Assembly (NCBI GenBank): GCA_963824275.1
Contig: CAWGOT010000003.1
Span: 434,001 to 498,000, forward strand
Source: JANXQG01 sp963824275
GTDB taxonomy: Bacteria; Planctomycetota; Planctomycetia; Pirellulales; Thermoguttaceae
DNA: 64,000 nt
Direction: 5' to 3'
Part shown: one piece after another, positions 8,761 to 17,543 of the stretch
Layout of the letters: each line of letters begins with the position of its first letter
How positions within the stretch are numbered: position 1 is the stretch's first letter
Made by a program: the position numbers and the translations under genes
The notes under the pieces: model-generated
Seen by the model: the letters and a program-made list of their open reading frames with translations, nothing else
What the model was told of the DNA's origin: nothing
The model's database searches: none

Positions 8761-9324
8761 TTACTCGTTTTCTTTGCCCGCGGCAGGCGATCCGGCGCCG
8801 CGGAATCGGCCAACGTCCAACAACGTAAATTGCCCTCGCATGGTCTGGCCGGCGTTCCAGTCGGAACTCGACCAGGGGATCGCATAGGCAGCCACGTTGC
8901 CCGATTGCAACTCGGCGACATAAGCCAGCGAGCGGCTCAATTGGGCAGTCTTGCCTCCCGTGCGCCGCAAGTCAGCATTCCCGGTCGTCAAGAGGAACCG
9001 CGGAGGGCGTGCCGGATTGATTTTCAAATCGGCAAGAATGTTGCGGGTGTAGAAGGCGTTGAAGCGGCCGGTCTGCTTGGAAACCACCGCCGCGCTCAGG
9101 TCGCCCGTGGCGAAATCGAGGAAATAGACCGCCTCCACCGATTCGTCGCAATAGCCCGTAGCGACGGCAAATCCCTCGGTGCGGTCGGTGGCCACGGCAT
9201 GCATGGGAACATTTGGCCAGTACCCGGCGAACACCAGGGCAAACAGCATGCCAATCGCCAGCCCAATTCCCAGGCCGGTCAGCAGTCCAACACGAAGACG
9301 CGGTGCTTCCATCGACAAGAACAT
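8761..9324 (-). CDS. Membrane-anchored hypothetical protein
   Basis: A 187-residue protein with one N-terminal membrane segment (residues about 12-34, GLLTGLGIGLAIGMLFALVFAGYW in pieces) and a soluble periplasmic-side domain. I do not recognise the domain; it contains repeated strand-like segments such as AVYFLDFATGDLSAAV and the ending GQFTLLDVGRFRG, which look like a small beta-rich fold. GGAG lies eight bases before ATG 9324. It is 31 bp upstream of thiS on the same strand and may share its transcript, but nothing links it to thiamine synthesis. Confidence 0.65.
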   Translation of the reverse strand: MFLSMEAPRLRVGLLTGLGIGLAIGMLFALVFAGYWPNVPMHAVATDRTEGFAVATGYCDESVEAVYFLDFATGDLSAAVVSKQTGRFNAFYTRNILADLKINPARPPRFLLTTGNADLRRTGGKTAQLSRSLAYVAELQSGNVAAYAIPWSSSDWNAGQTMRGQFTLLDVGRFRGAGSPAAGKENE

Positions 9325-9418
9325 GGCATCAACTCCTTTTGCCAACAAGATTTCAAGAAAACCGAGAATTACTGCATCGTATCCGTTTTTCCCGCCGAGT
9401 GCCAGACGACCAAGAAAA

Positions 9419-9491
9419 GTAGCAGGCACGCTCCGTGTGCCGTCCGCCCGGTAACCGACCCTGGCCGCGGCACGCGGAGCGTGCCTGCTAC
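9419..9491. repeat. REP-like palindrome (GTAGCAGGCAC family)
   Basis: Arms of about 24 bp starting GTAGCAGGCACGCTCCG and ending CGGAGCGTGCCTGCTAC are separated by about 25 bp. It lies between divergently transcribed genes. A decayed relative occurs at 3019-3083. Confidence 0.75.
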
Positions 9492-9584
9492 CTTGCCGGA
9501 AAAATTTTCGCCGGCCTCTTGCAAAAAAATCCAATTCGTAATATAACCCCACGTAGCGTTTGACGTTCGTCGGGGAAAACAGCA

Positions 9585-10766
9585 ATGTCCAAGCTCAATG
9601 TGGCGCTCATCGGCCAAGGCTTCATGGGCCGCACGCACTCCAACGCGTGGGGCCAGGTCAATCGTTTCTTCAAACCGCCCTTGCAGGCCGTGATGCACAC
9701 CGTCTTCGGCCAGGCCGAAGAGAATCCGCAGGCCTTTGCTGATAACTGGGGCTGGCAAAGGTCGACAACCGATTGGGAGCAACTCGTTCGCTCGCCGGAA
9801 ATCGGCCTGGTGGACGTGGTGACGCCCAATTACATGCATGCCCCGCCCGCCAAGGCGGCCATCGCCGCCGGCAAGCCCTGTTCCTGCGAAAAGCCGATCG
9901 CCGGCTCCCTGTCGGACGCCCGCGAGATGGTCGAGGCCGCGCGGAAGGCCAACGTCAAGACCTTCGTCTGGTTCAACTACCGCCGCGTCCCGGCCGTGGG
10001 CCTGGCCTACCGCCTGGTGAGCGAAGGCCGGCTGGGCCAGATCCGCCACGTGAGGGCCTGCTATCTGCAGGACTGGGCCAGCGAATCGGTGCCTTTGCTC
10101 TGGCGTTTTGACAAGAACCTGGCCGGCTCCGGGGCCCACGGCGATCTGAACGCCCATATCATCGACATGGCCCGTTTCGTTTCCGGCCAGGAAATCACCG
10201 AGGTTTCCGGCGCGATTGCCGAGACTTTCATCAAGGAACGAACTTTGCCCAGCGGCGTCTCGACCGGCGGCATCGCGGCCGGGCGTGCCGGCGCCAGCGG
10301 CAAGGGCCCCGTAACGGTCGATGACACCGTGCTCTTCCTGGCCCGCTTCTCGGGCGGCGCGGTCGGCAGCTTCGAAGCCGCCCGCCAGGCCACCGGCAAT
10401 CAAAACCGCAACACGCTGGAACTCAACGGCACCAAGGGCGCGATCAAGTTCGATTTCGAGCGGATGAATGAACTCCAGTATTACGATGCCACCCTGCCCC
10501 GCGAAGTGCAGGGCTGGACCACGATCATGTGTACCCACGGCGGCGACCACCCCTACGTGGCCAATTGGTGGCCCGACGCCCACCTGATTGGCTATGAACA
10601 CGGCTTCGTCAATCAGGCCTATGACATTCTCCGCGTCCTGGCCGGTCAGCAGCCGACGCTGCCGATCCCCGATTTCAACGACGCCTACCAGACCCAGCGC
10701 GTCCTGGAGGCGGCCATGATCGCCGCCAGCGAGGGCCATCCCGTCAAACTCGATCAGGTCAAGTAG
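9585..10766 (+). CDS. Gfo/Idh/MocA-family NAD(P)-dependent oxidoreductase
   Basis: A full-length 393-residue dehydrogenase. The N-terminal Rossmann motif is ALIGQGFMGRTH (residues 7-18) and the family signature CEKPI is at 101-105, with the catalytic Lys103. The C-terminal half forms the substrate domain (SGAHGDLNAHIIDMARF). Such enzymes oxidise or epimerise sugars and inositols; planctomycetes carry many copies. The substrate cannot be assigned. It stands alone, with a probable intrinsic terminator at 10891-10934. Confidence 0.9.
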   Translation: MSKLNVALIGQGFMGRTHSNAWGQVNRFFKPPLQAVMHTVFGQAEENPQAFADNWGWQRSTTDWEQLVRSPEIGLVDVVTPNYMHAPPAKAAIAAGKPCSCEKPIAGSLSDAREMVEAARKANVKTFVWFNYRRVPAVGLAYRLVSEGRLGQIRHVRACYLQDWASESVPLLWRFDKNLAGSGAHGDLNAHIIDMARFVSGQEITEVSGAIAETFIKERTLPSGVSTGGIAAGRAGASGKGPVTVDDTVLFLARFSGGAVGSFEAARQATGNQNRNTLELNGTKGAIKFDFERMNELQYYDATLPREVQGWTTIMCTHGGDHPYVANWWPDAHLIGYEHGFVNQAYDILRVLAGQQPTLPIPDFNDAYQTQRVLEAAMIAASEGHPVKLDQVK

Positions 10767-10787
10767 AGGCTCGTGTGATGTAGTAAG

Positions 10788-10828
10788 GCACCGATATAAT
10801 ACGGCACCTAGTATAATACGGCACCTGG
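10788..10828. repeat. Short direct repeat with TATAAT-like core
   Basis: The unit TATAATACGGCACCT occurs twice in tandem, with a third partial copy of GGCACC before it. The A/T-rich cores resemble -10 boxes, but no -35 partner is convincing, and no gene follows for 330 bp. Confidence 0.45.
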
Positions 10829-10890
10829 GATTCATCGTGCGGGTCGCGAGTGTCCCCCTTGCGACTCGCTGCATGTTCGTTGCGCAACGA

Positions 10891-10934
10891 GGACCCCACG
10901 CGCAGAAGGATTCTGCTCGTGGGGTCCGCTTTTT
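10891..10934 (+). terminator. Intrinsic terminator-like hairpin
   Basis: A 17-bp stem with one mismatch (GGACCCCACG ... CGTGGGGTCC) and a short loop is followed after two bases by TTTTT. It lies about 125 bp downstream of the oxidoreductase stop and before the RRM gene promoter. Confidence 0.6.
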
Positions 10935-11021
10935 CCAGAATCGAAAACAACCCAGTCATTCTGGGGTGTGTAATCCACCCCGGAAACATGTTTGTTTTCG
11001 GTTAAGACCTGTTGCAAAGTG

Positions 11022-11049
11022 GCGGTAATTTGGTATAAGCTACGGATGA
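11022..11049 (+). promoter_or_regulatory. Sigma-70 type promoter of the RRM gene
   Basis: TTGCAA (11022-11027) and TATAAG (11044-11049) are spaced by 16 bp. This leaves a leader of about 110 nt before the ATG at 11167, similar in length to cold-shock mRNA leaders. Confidence 0.5.
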
Positions 11050-11166
11050 TTGACGGTGGCCATTGGGGCCACCCTTCGGGGATCGCGGTCAAACCCACGG
11101 ATTCCCGGTATGTCTGAGAGCGTGCGCTGCGAAAACGACGGCGCCACAGTAGGAGTTCGCTTAGGG

Positions 11167-11526
11167 ATGTCGAAGAAATTGTTTGTGGGTGGATTGAGCT
11201 GGGGTACGACGGACGAGGGCCTGCAAGGCGCGTTTTCGCGGTTTGGCGAAATTGCCGAGGCCAAGGTAATTACTGACCGCGAAACGGGCCGGTCCCGTGG
11301 GTTCGGGTTCGTGACTTTTGCGAATGATGAAAGCGCAACGACTGCCATCACCGAAATGAATGGCACGGAACTGGATGGCCGCACGATCAAAGTAAACGAG
11401 GCCGAGGACAAGGGCTTTCGTGCTGGCGGCGGCGGCGGCGGTGGACGCGGCCCGCGCGGCGGTGGCGGTGGACGCGGCCCGCGCGGCGGCGGTGGCGGTG
11501 GCGGCCGCGGTTACGACCGCGATTGA
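11167..11526 (+). CDS. RRM-domain RNA-binding protein with Gly/Arg-rich tail
   Basis: A 119-residue protein: an RRM at residues 1-80 with RNP2 LFVGGL and RNP1 RGFGFVTF, followed by a tail of Gly with RGPRG and RGYDRD. It resembles the small glycine-rich RNA-binding proteins of cyanobacteria and planctomycetes, which are often cold-induced RNA chaperones. AGGAG is 11 bases before the ATG. The tail is encoded by a 27-bp DNA repeat unit in just over two copies (about 11430-11500). Upstream in-frame codons to 11050 lie in the leader and are unlikely to be translated. Confidence 0.88.
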   Translation: MSKKLFVGGLSWGTTDEGLQGAFSRFGEIAEAKVITDRETGRSRGFGFVTFANDESATTAITEMNGTELDGRTIKVNEAEDKGFRAGGGGGGGRGPRGGGGGRGPRGGGGGGGRGYDRD

Positions 11527-11710
11527 TCGACCATCGGCGGCCTTTGATTTCCACATCAAATCCGCGGTGTGATGGACACATCGCCGGAGGTTTCGCGGTC
11601 TTTTCTCTCACAAGGCATCAGGCGTCCCTGCCACGCGCGAAGCGTCGGCGAGGCCGCAAATTACCCCCTCGCTTGCGCATCGGGTTAGTGTCCTTTGTAA
11701 CCGCGACCGG

Positions 11711-11716
11711 TATAAT
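11711..11716 (+). promoter_or_regulatory. -10 box TATAAT upstream of the C45 peptidase gene
   Basis: An exact TATAAT lies 34 bp before the ATG. The best -35 candidate (TTAGTG at 11685) is 20 bp away, so the promoter is only tentative. Confidence 0.35.
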
Positions 11717-11749
11717 GACTCCATGGGCCCAAGCTGAGGAGTCTCTTTG

Positions 11750-12897
11750 ATGCCTATCCGTCGACGTTGGTTCTGGTTGCTGGTCGTCCTTGCCGCCCCA
11801 TGCTCAATCGCTCCGGCGGCCGAGAAGGTCCCCTTTCAAGAGGGCCGCTTCGAAAAGGGCGAACTGAAGTATGTCAATCATCTGCCCGTGCTGAGCGTCG
11901 AGGGCACGCCGGAGGAAATCGGGCGGCAGGAAGCCGCGTTGACCGGCGCCGTGGTCAAGGTCCTCGGCCCCTATCCGCAGCAACTGATGACGCTCAGCGG
12001 CCGCGGCCAGCAGTGGGGCCAATGCGTGGAAACGGCCCGCTCCTTGATGTCGCATGCCACGCAGGAGCATCGCGACGAACTTCGAAGTTTCGCCGCCCAG
12101 TCCGCCATCTCGCTCGACCTGCTCACGACGGCCAATACGATCATGGACCTGCACCGCGGTGGCTTTGCCTGCTCATCGCTCATGGTCGAGCCCGGCAAGA
12201 GCCAGACCGGCGGCGTTCTTTTCGGGCGGAACCTCGATTTCTATACCCTCGGCGTCCTCGACCGCTATGGACTGATCACCGTCTACCGGCCCAAGGGCAA
12301 GCATGCCTTCGCCACCGTCGGTTTTCCGGGCGTGACCGGTTGTATTTCCGGCATGAACGATGCGGGCCTGGCAATCGCCGTGCATGAGGTCAATGCGTCG
12401 GCCGACGGGCCGATATTCAATGCCAAGGGCATGCCCTATGCCTTGGCGTTCCGCCGCATCTTGGAAGAATGCAAGACGATTGAAGAGGCCGAGAAGCTGC
12501 TGCCGGGACCGAGCGATCGACGATCCTCAGTCTGGCCCTGTGCGACCGCCAAAGCTCGGGGGTGCTGGAGATTACGCCGAAGAACGTTGTCCTCCGCCGC
12601 GGCAGCGAGGGCCTGTGCATCAATACCAACCATTTTCGCAGCGAGTCGCTCGCGTTGTCGAAGGTCTGCCCTCGCTACGTGCTGCTTTCCAGGGCGGCGG
12701 CCATCGAAAAACTCGGCGTGGCCGATGTCTTCAAGAAGCTCGACGAAGTAAACATGGGACCGCGGACCGTGCAGGCGATGGTTTTCGAGCCCGGGCCGCT
12801 CGTTTTGCACGTGGCCATGGGCCAGTGCCCGGCGACGAAGGAACCACTCGAAGAACTGGAACTCAAGCCGTTTTTCCAGCCCTCGCCAAATCAATAA
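11750..12897 (+). CDS. Secreted C45-family (acyl-transferase/NAAA-like) peptidase, frameshifted
   Basis: About 381 residues once repaired. A signal peptide (residues 1-25, MPIRRRWFWLLVVLAAP) is followed by an Ntn-hydrolase domain of the C45/linear amide hydrolase type, with the candidate nucleophile Cys141 in GGFACSS and the conserved GRNLDFY and GMNDAGLAIAVHEVN motifs. Substrates are probably amide-linked acyl chains or peptides. GAGGAG lies eight bases before ATG 11750. A single-base indel near 12508 shifts the last 125 residues; both halves read as good protein, so decay is recent or technical. Confidence 0.7.
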
Positions 12898-12942
12898 TCC
12901 CATCTGGCCGCAACTTGGCGAATTGGGTAAACTAGACTGGGT

Positions 12943-13038
12943 GCGGGCAGAAATGAACGGTTGGAGTCCCGGCTTCAGCCGGTTTTTGCGGGGGCATTCC
13001 GGCTGAAGCCGGGACTCCAACCGTTCATTTCTGCCCGC
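12943..13038. repeat. Long palindrome (TTGGAGTCCCGGCTT family, copy 1)
   Basis: Arms of about 40 bp containing TTGGAGTCCCGGCTTCAGCC pair almost perfectly around a short loop. A second copy of the same core lies at 62324-62384, so this is a dispersed REP-like family. It lies in the leader of the trpG/pabA gene. Confidence 0.8.
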
Positions 13039-13056
13039 GCAAACCAAAGAAGTTCG

Positions 13057-13674
13057 ATGTCTCACTTTCCGCCGTCGGCCGCCATGATTCTCTTGATCGA
13101 CAACTACGACTCCTTCACCTACAACCTCGTCCAACGGCTGGGCGAAATCGATCCTTCGCTTGATTTGGAAGTCCATCGCAACGACCAGATTACGCTCGAG
13201 GAAATCGCCGCCCGGCGGCCGTCGCACCTGATCATTTCGCCCGGTCCTTGCACGCCCGACGAGGCGGGGATCTCGCTCTCCTGCGTGAAGCGCTTTGCGG
13301 GAAAGATCCCCTTGCTGGGAGTCTGCCTCGGGCACCAATCGATCGGCCAGGCCTATGGCGGCAAGATCGTCCGCGCGGTGCGGTTGATGCACGGCAAGAC
13401 CGACATGATCCAGCACGACAACCAGGGCCTCTACGCAGGGCTTCCCAATCCTTTCGAGGCCACCCGCTACCACAGCCTGGTGATTCAGCCCGACACGCTC
13501 AGCGACGAGTTTTCGATCACGGCCTGGAGCAATGCCCCCGACGGCACGCTGGAGATCATGGGCATTCAGCACAAGCAGGAACCCGTGTTTGGCGTGCAGT
13601 ATCACCCCGAGAGCTTCCTGACGGGCTGCGGAACGAGGATCCTTGAGCGTTTCCTGGCAGTGGGAGCAAACTGA
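13057..13674 (+). CDS. trpG/pabA: Glutamine amidotransferase of anthranilate/aminodeoxychorismate synthase
   Basis: A class I glutamine amidotransferase of about 205 residues that supplies ammonia to chorismate-using TrpE or PabB. It has the family start ILLIDNYDSFTYNL, the nucleophile Cys90 in LLGVCLGHQ, and the His-Glu pair in QYHPES. It cannot be told from sequence alone whether it serves tryptophan, folate or both; no trpE or pabB partner is adjacent. Start ATG 13057 has AAAGAAG upstream; the family norm would also fit ATG 13084. It follows the 12943-13038 palindrome and overlaps nothing downstream. Confidence 0.88.
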   Translation: MSHFPPSAAMILLIDNYDSFTYNLVQRLGEIDPSLDLEVHRNDQITLEEIAARRPSHLIISPGPCTPDEAGISLSCVKRFAGKIPLLGVCLGHQSIGQAYGGKIVRAVRLMHGKTDMIQHDNQGLYAGLPNPFEATRYHSLVIQPDTLSDEFSITAWSNAPDGTLEIMGIQHKQEPVFGVQYHPESFLTGCGTRILERFLAVGAN

Positions 13675-13675
13675 A

Positions 13676-13830
13676 ATTCGAAAGCCGAATGTCGAAAATC
13701 CGCGATCACGGGTACGTGGTGCCCGATTCCCCTGGAAAAACGTAATGACGGAATCTCGCGCGCGTTTGAGAGTTCTGGATTTGCGCGTTTGAATTTGTTT
13801 CGGATTTCGACATTCGGATTTCGATTTTCA
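13676..13830. repeat. Interrupted inverted repeat (TTCGACATTCGG family)
   Basis: The segments 13676-13705 (AAAGCCGAATGTCGAAAATCC) and 13800-13828 (GGATTTCGACATTCGG) are near reverse complements, with about 95 bp between. The second arm is read as coding sequence at the N-terminus of Lnt if translation starts at 13789. Confidence 0.6.
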
Positions 13831-15696
13831 GACGGGTACCGTTCGACCTTCGGTCAGGCCCTGACCGGTGGCCTGCTGCTGTGGGCGGCGTTGCCGCCGT
13901 TGGGGATCTGGCCGCTGGCCTGGATCGCGCCGGTGTGGTGGATCATGCTCATCCGCCGCGAGAAGCTGCCGCTATTGGCAGAAAGCGATCGGCCCGCGCG
14001 TCGCCGGCCACGGCTCCTGCTGGCGGTGGCTGTGCTTTATTTCCTGGCCGGATTGGCGGTCAACGCCTGGTTCCATTCCATGCAGTACCGCCTGTATTGG
14101 ATGGCCGACACGGTCTTCTGGCTAGGCCTGCTGGCGATTTTCCTGGCCGCCGCACGGCTCTGGGCGTTACAGCCCTATCGCTCGATGTGGCTGGCCGGCA
14201 CGCTTTTCTGGCTGGCCGCCTTGCACTGGCTGCGGCTGCCGCACTGGTCCGTCGGCCTGGGCTGGCTGGCGGCGGGAATCTACTTTGGCAGCTATCTGCC
14301 CGTATTCGTCGGTCTGTCGCGGGTCGGCGTCCATGTCTTGCGGCTGCCCGTGATCCTCGTGGCCCCGGCCGTTTACACGGGAATGGAGCTGGCCCAGGCC
14401 TACCTGCTGAGCGGCATGACGATGGGCTGCCTGGAACACACGCAGTACCGCTGGACGATGCTGATCCAGATCAGTGATTTGACCGGTTGCTATGGAGTGA
14501 CCTTCGTGGTGATGTTCGTCGCCGCCTGCCTGGCCCGGATGCTGCCGTGCGATGCCCGCCGCTGGGTGCTGTGGCCTTTGCTTCCGGCCGCGGGCCTCAT
14601 GGCCGCCGTGCTCGTCTATGGCTACTTCCGCACGGCAAACGTTGAGACCGATCCGGGCCTGAAGATCGCTTTAATCCAAGGCGATATCGACATTCAGTTG
14701 GAGGACCGTGACAACTACGACAAGACCGTCGAGGCCACCGATATGGAATATCGCAAGCTCACCGCAAAGGCGATTTCCGACTGCCCTGAGATCGATCTGA
14801 TCGTCTGGCCGGAAACCGTGTTTTACTGCAACGTTGAGTTCCGCGACGGCATCAAGCGCGTGCTCTGGACGACGGGCGACAACGACGCGCCGGTTCCGGA
14901 CGACGTCCGCGATCCACCATCGCTGCAAGAGTTTCAAGCCTGGCTCGCCAGTATCAACCGAGAAACCCAGACTGCCATGACCGCCACGGCCCGGGAGTTC
15001 GGCCGGCCGATGATCGTCGGCATCGGAAGGGATCACTTCGCCGCCCAAGGCCACGAGACCTTCAATTCGGCCGTGCTGATCACGCCGGACGGAAAGTGGT
15101 GCGAGCCCGGCCGAATCGAGCAATCGTATTACGACAAGATGCACCTGGTGCCCTTCGGCGAATTCATGCCTTTCGCCAAGAGCCTTCCCTGGCTGCAGAG
15201 CTTGTCGCCGCTGGGCAGCGGTTCCAGTCCGGGCGAGCAGCCCAAGGGCTTTCTCTGGAACAACGTCTGCCTGGTGCCGAACATCTGTTATGAAACGGTC
15301 TTGCCCTACGTGATTCGGAACCAGTTGGTCGCCTTGCGGCAGCAGGGCAAGACGCCGCAGATCCTGGTCAACGTGACAAACGACGGCTGGTTCTGGGGAT
15401 CGAGCGAGTTGCAGCAGCACCTGGCATGCGGCGTGTTCCGCACGGTCGAATGCCGGCTGCCGATGGTCATCGCCGCGAACACGGGCATCTCGGCCTCGAT
15501 CGATGCCAGCGGCAATATTCAGGGCGAACAGGGATCGCCGCGCAAGACAAAAGTGATCATAGCCGACGTTCGCCTCGATCGCCGCCAGAGCTGGTATCTG
15601 CTTCACGGCGACTGGTTTGCCGGCAGTTGCCTGGCAGCGGCGATCCTTCTGGGGTGCGCAGGCGCCGTGGCCCTACGGTGGCCAAAGAAGAAGTAG
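13789..15696 (+). CDS. lnt: Apolipoprotein N-acyltransferase Lnt
   Basis: A 635-residue polytopic enzyme that N-acylates lipoproteins at the inner membrane. Six to eight membrane segments occupy residues 20-285; a C-N hydrolase (nitrilase-like) domain follows with the full catalytic triad: Glu342 (VWPET), Lys450 (YDKMHLVPFGE) and Cys500 (PNICYE). A last membrane segment is near residues 605-625. It is longer than E. coli Lnt (512) because of an insertion around residues 355-400. The start is uncertain: TTG 13789 or 13795, both inside a repeat arm. Confidence 0.9.
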   Translation: MNLFRISTFGFRFSDGYRSTFGQALTGGLLLWAALPPLGIWPLAWIAPVWWIMLIRREKLPLLAESDRPARRRPRLLLAVAVLYFLAGLAVNAWFHSMQYRLYWMADTVFWLGLLAIFLAAARLWALQPYRSMWLAGTLFWLAALHWLRLPHWSVGLGWLAAGIYFGSYLPVFVGLSRVGVHVLRLPVILVAPAVYTGMELAQAYLLSGMTMGCLEHTQYRWTMLIQISDLTGCYGVTFVVMFVAACLARMLPCDARRWVLWPLLPAAGLMAAVLVYGYFRTANVETDPGLKIALIQGDIDIQLEDRDNYDKTVEATDMEYRKLTAKAISDCPEIDLIVWPETVFYCNVEFRDGIKRVLWTTGDNDAPVPDDVRDPPSLQEFQAWLASINRETQTAMTATAREFGRPMIVGIGRDHFAAQGHETFNSAVLITPDGKWCEPGRIEQSYYDKMHLVPFGEFMPFAKSLPWLQSLSPLGSGSSPGEQPKGFLWNNVCLVPNICYETVLPYVIRNQLVALRQQGKTPQILVNVTNDGWFWGSSELQQHLACGVFRTVECRLPMVIAANTGISASIDASGNIQGEQGSPRKTKVIIADVRLDRRQSWYLLHGDWFAGSCLAAAILLGCAGAVALRWPKKK

Positions 15697-15710
15697 GTCA
15701 GGACTGGCTG

Positions 15711-15953
15711 CTAACTACTCGCTTCCTCCGCGCATTTGGCGTAGAAGAGCGAACAATCCGCAAAGCGGGAATAGGCTGGTCCTCCCGTTTCGGCAAGGTT
15801 CTTGCACGACGTGGCCATGCCGCTCAGGATCGAGACATCCCACGGGTTGACCCTCAGAACGACCATGCCACTTTTCAGGGCGTCGTCCCATTTGCCGTGC
15901 AAGACGGCTTCCTTGAATGCGCTTTGGGCTGTGCGCTCCTTGAACATCGTCAA
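15711..15953 (-). pseudogene. TPR-protein fragment
   Basis: About 80 residues resembling TPR helices (FKEAVLHGKWDDALKSGMVVLRVNP, SILSGMATSCKNL) without a complete domain or upstream continuation. I read it as the relict of a longer TPR gene. It is convergent with lnt. Confidence 0.4.
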
Positions 15954-16032
15954 GGGGCCGATTTCAAGACGCTTGCATTGCGGCTTCTGGCCGATTTAGC
16001 CCTTGGAGAATGGATGGACGTGGGAGCGAGTC

Positions 16033-16254
16033 ATGGATACTGGAACGATTGAAGTGACAGGCCGCTGGGAAGAGCTTGTGTCCCGGCCGGAGTTCCGCGG
16101 GCACGATGTGAAGATCACGATTGTCGACAAGCCGTCCGTCGCCGCGGAAGCGGACGCATGGCTCGAATCGCTTCGCCGCATGGCGAGCAACGGTGTGCAA
16201 ATTACACGCCCGGCGGATGACAGCCGCGCGAGCATTTACGAGGAAAGCGAATGA
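16033..16254 (+). CDS. Small antitoxin-like protein paired with a PIN-domain remnant
   Basis: A 73-residue acidic protein (IEVTGRWEELVSRPEFRGHDVKITI, then LESLRRMASNG) of the size and layout of antitoxins that precede PIN toxins. I do not know its exact family. GGGAG lies six bases before ATG 16033. Its stop overlaps the next ATG as ATGA, which is typical for toxin-antitoxin operons. Confidence 0.55.
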   Translation: MDTGTIEVTGRWEELVSRPEFRGHDVKITIVDKPSVAAEADAWLESLRRMASNGVQITRPADDSRASIYEESE

Positions 16255-16450
16255 TCCTGGTAGATGCCAACGTCCTGCTGCGACTCATTCAGGTCGGGCA
16301 TCCACATCAGCAACCGGCGATTGATGCCATCGCACACTTGCACACGTGCGATCGCGAACAGTTTGTGATCTGTGCGCAAAACGCTTTTCGAAATGTACGC
16401 AGTTTGCACTCGCCCCACGAACGGTAACGCGTTCATCGAGAACCTCGCGC
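16251..16450 (+). pseudogene. PIN-domain (VapC-like) toxin remnant
   Basis: It starts MILVDANVLLRLIQ, the first strand and catalytic Asp5 of PIN ribonucleases, and continues REQFVICAQNAF. A frameshift near 16385 separates this from FEMYAVCTRPTNG, the next conserved block of the family. The gene then ends at the 3' end of the convergent esterase, so about half of the usual 130 residues and the later acidic residues are missing. The toxin is certainly inactive as sequenced. Confidence 0.6.
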
Positions 16451-16452
16451 CG

Positions 16453-17349
16453 TCATGGCATCGGGTGCTTCTGGAAAAACTCCCAAATCAAGTCGTTGGC
16501 CGTGATGTTCTTCGTCGACTTGCCGATGAAGCCGACCAGGGGCTCTTGCCCGGGCCAGGTGTGCCCGCCGCCCTGGATGACATATAGGACGACTTCCGCC
16601 CCCTCCTTGCCGTGCCCGTAGGTCTTGCGCTCGACAGTCGTGCCGTCCTTGGCCGTGTCGGGCAGCGAGACGCTCTCGGGTTTTTCATCGCAGCCGTCGA
16701 TCTTCACCCAGGCCTGGATCGAATCCTCCACCGACTTGAACCGGCCGAACTTGGGCGCGTCGTTGCGCAGCCCTGCAAAGGGCACCAATTTATCGGCGGT
16801 GCCGTGGAAGTGGATGAGGGGCACGGGCCGCTTGGGGCTGGCGCTGTCGATGGCCATCGTTCCAGAGACGGGGGCCACGGCCGCGATCCGATCCGAGAGT
16901 TCGGCGGCCAGGCGGTAGCACATCATGCCGCCGTTGGACATCCCCGTGGCATAGACCCGCTTGGGATCGACCTTGACCACGCTCTCGAGGTCGTCGAGCG
17001 CCTTGCGGATGAACCCCACGTCGTCGGCCCGATCTTTGGACGCGATGCCGCCCGCATTCCAGACCAGGAAGATCCCCATGCCCGTGCCGCTGGGATAAAC
17101 GGCGATGAACCCGGCCTCGTCGGCCTTCTTGTTCAGTCCGCAAAAGACGGTCATCATCGGCCCGTTCATGGCGGCGCCGTGCAAGGCCAGCACGACGGGC
17201 ATGGGCGTCTTGCCGTCGTATTTCGCGGGAATGTGGACTAGGTACGAGCGATCCAGCCCGTCGACCTTCAAAGTGCGGGTATGATTTCCGGGCTTCAACA
17301 TCGGGTCGCCGCTGAGGATGGCAGAAATGAAAAGGGATGCGAGGATCAT
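16453..17349 (-). CDS. Secreted PHB-depolymerase-like/feruloyl esterase-like hydrolase (LpqC type)
   Basis: A 298-residue alpha/beta hydrolase with a hydrophobic N-terminus (MILASLFISAILS) suggesting export. Nucleophile Ser138 lies in GMSNGG; HGTADKLVPF supplies the Asp region and GGGHTWPG the catalytic His. The oxyanion motif LALHGAA is near residues 54-60. This pattern matches the LpqC/polyhydroxybutyrate depolymerase family, which acts on short-chain polyesters or feruloyl esters. AGGAG lies seven bases before ATG 17349. Confidence 0.85.
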   Translation of the reverse strand: MILASLFISAILSGDPMLKPGNHTRTLKVDGLDRSYLVHIPAKYDGKTPMPVVLALHGAAMNGPMMTVFCGLNKKADEAGFIAVYPSGTGMGIFLVWNAGGIASKDRADDVGFIRKALDDLESVVKVDPKRVYATGMSNGGMMCYRLAAELSDRIAAVAPVSGTMAIDSASPKRPVPLIHFHGTADKLVPFAGLRNDAPKFGRFKSVEDSIQAWVKIDGCDEKPESVSLPDTAKDGTTVERKTYGHGKEGAEVVLYVIQGGGHTWPGQEPLVGFIGKSTKNITANDLIWEFFQKHPMP

Positions 17350-17543
17350 GGAACCGCTCCTATCGCGCTGTCTTTTGCAATACCGTCAGCTTAACGTGGT
17401 TTTGGCACGGTTTCAAGGCGCGGAAGGCCAGGTGGCCGGGTGACATTGTCTATCCTGTGCGGGAAGCGTCACGCGGCACTCTCGATTTGACGGAAGGGCC
17501 ACTTGCCAAGGGCCCCCAAACGCACTATGCTAACGGGGAAATC

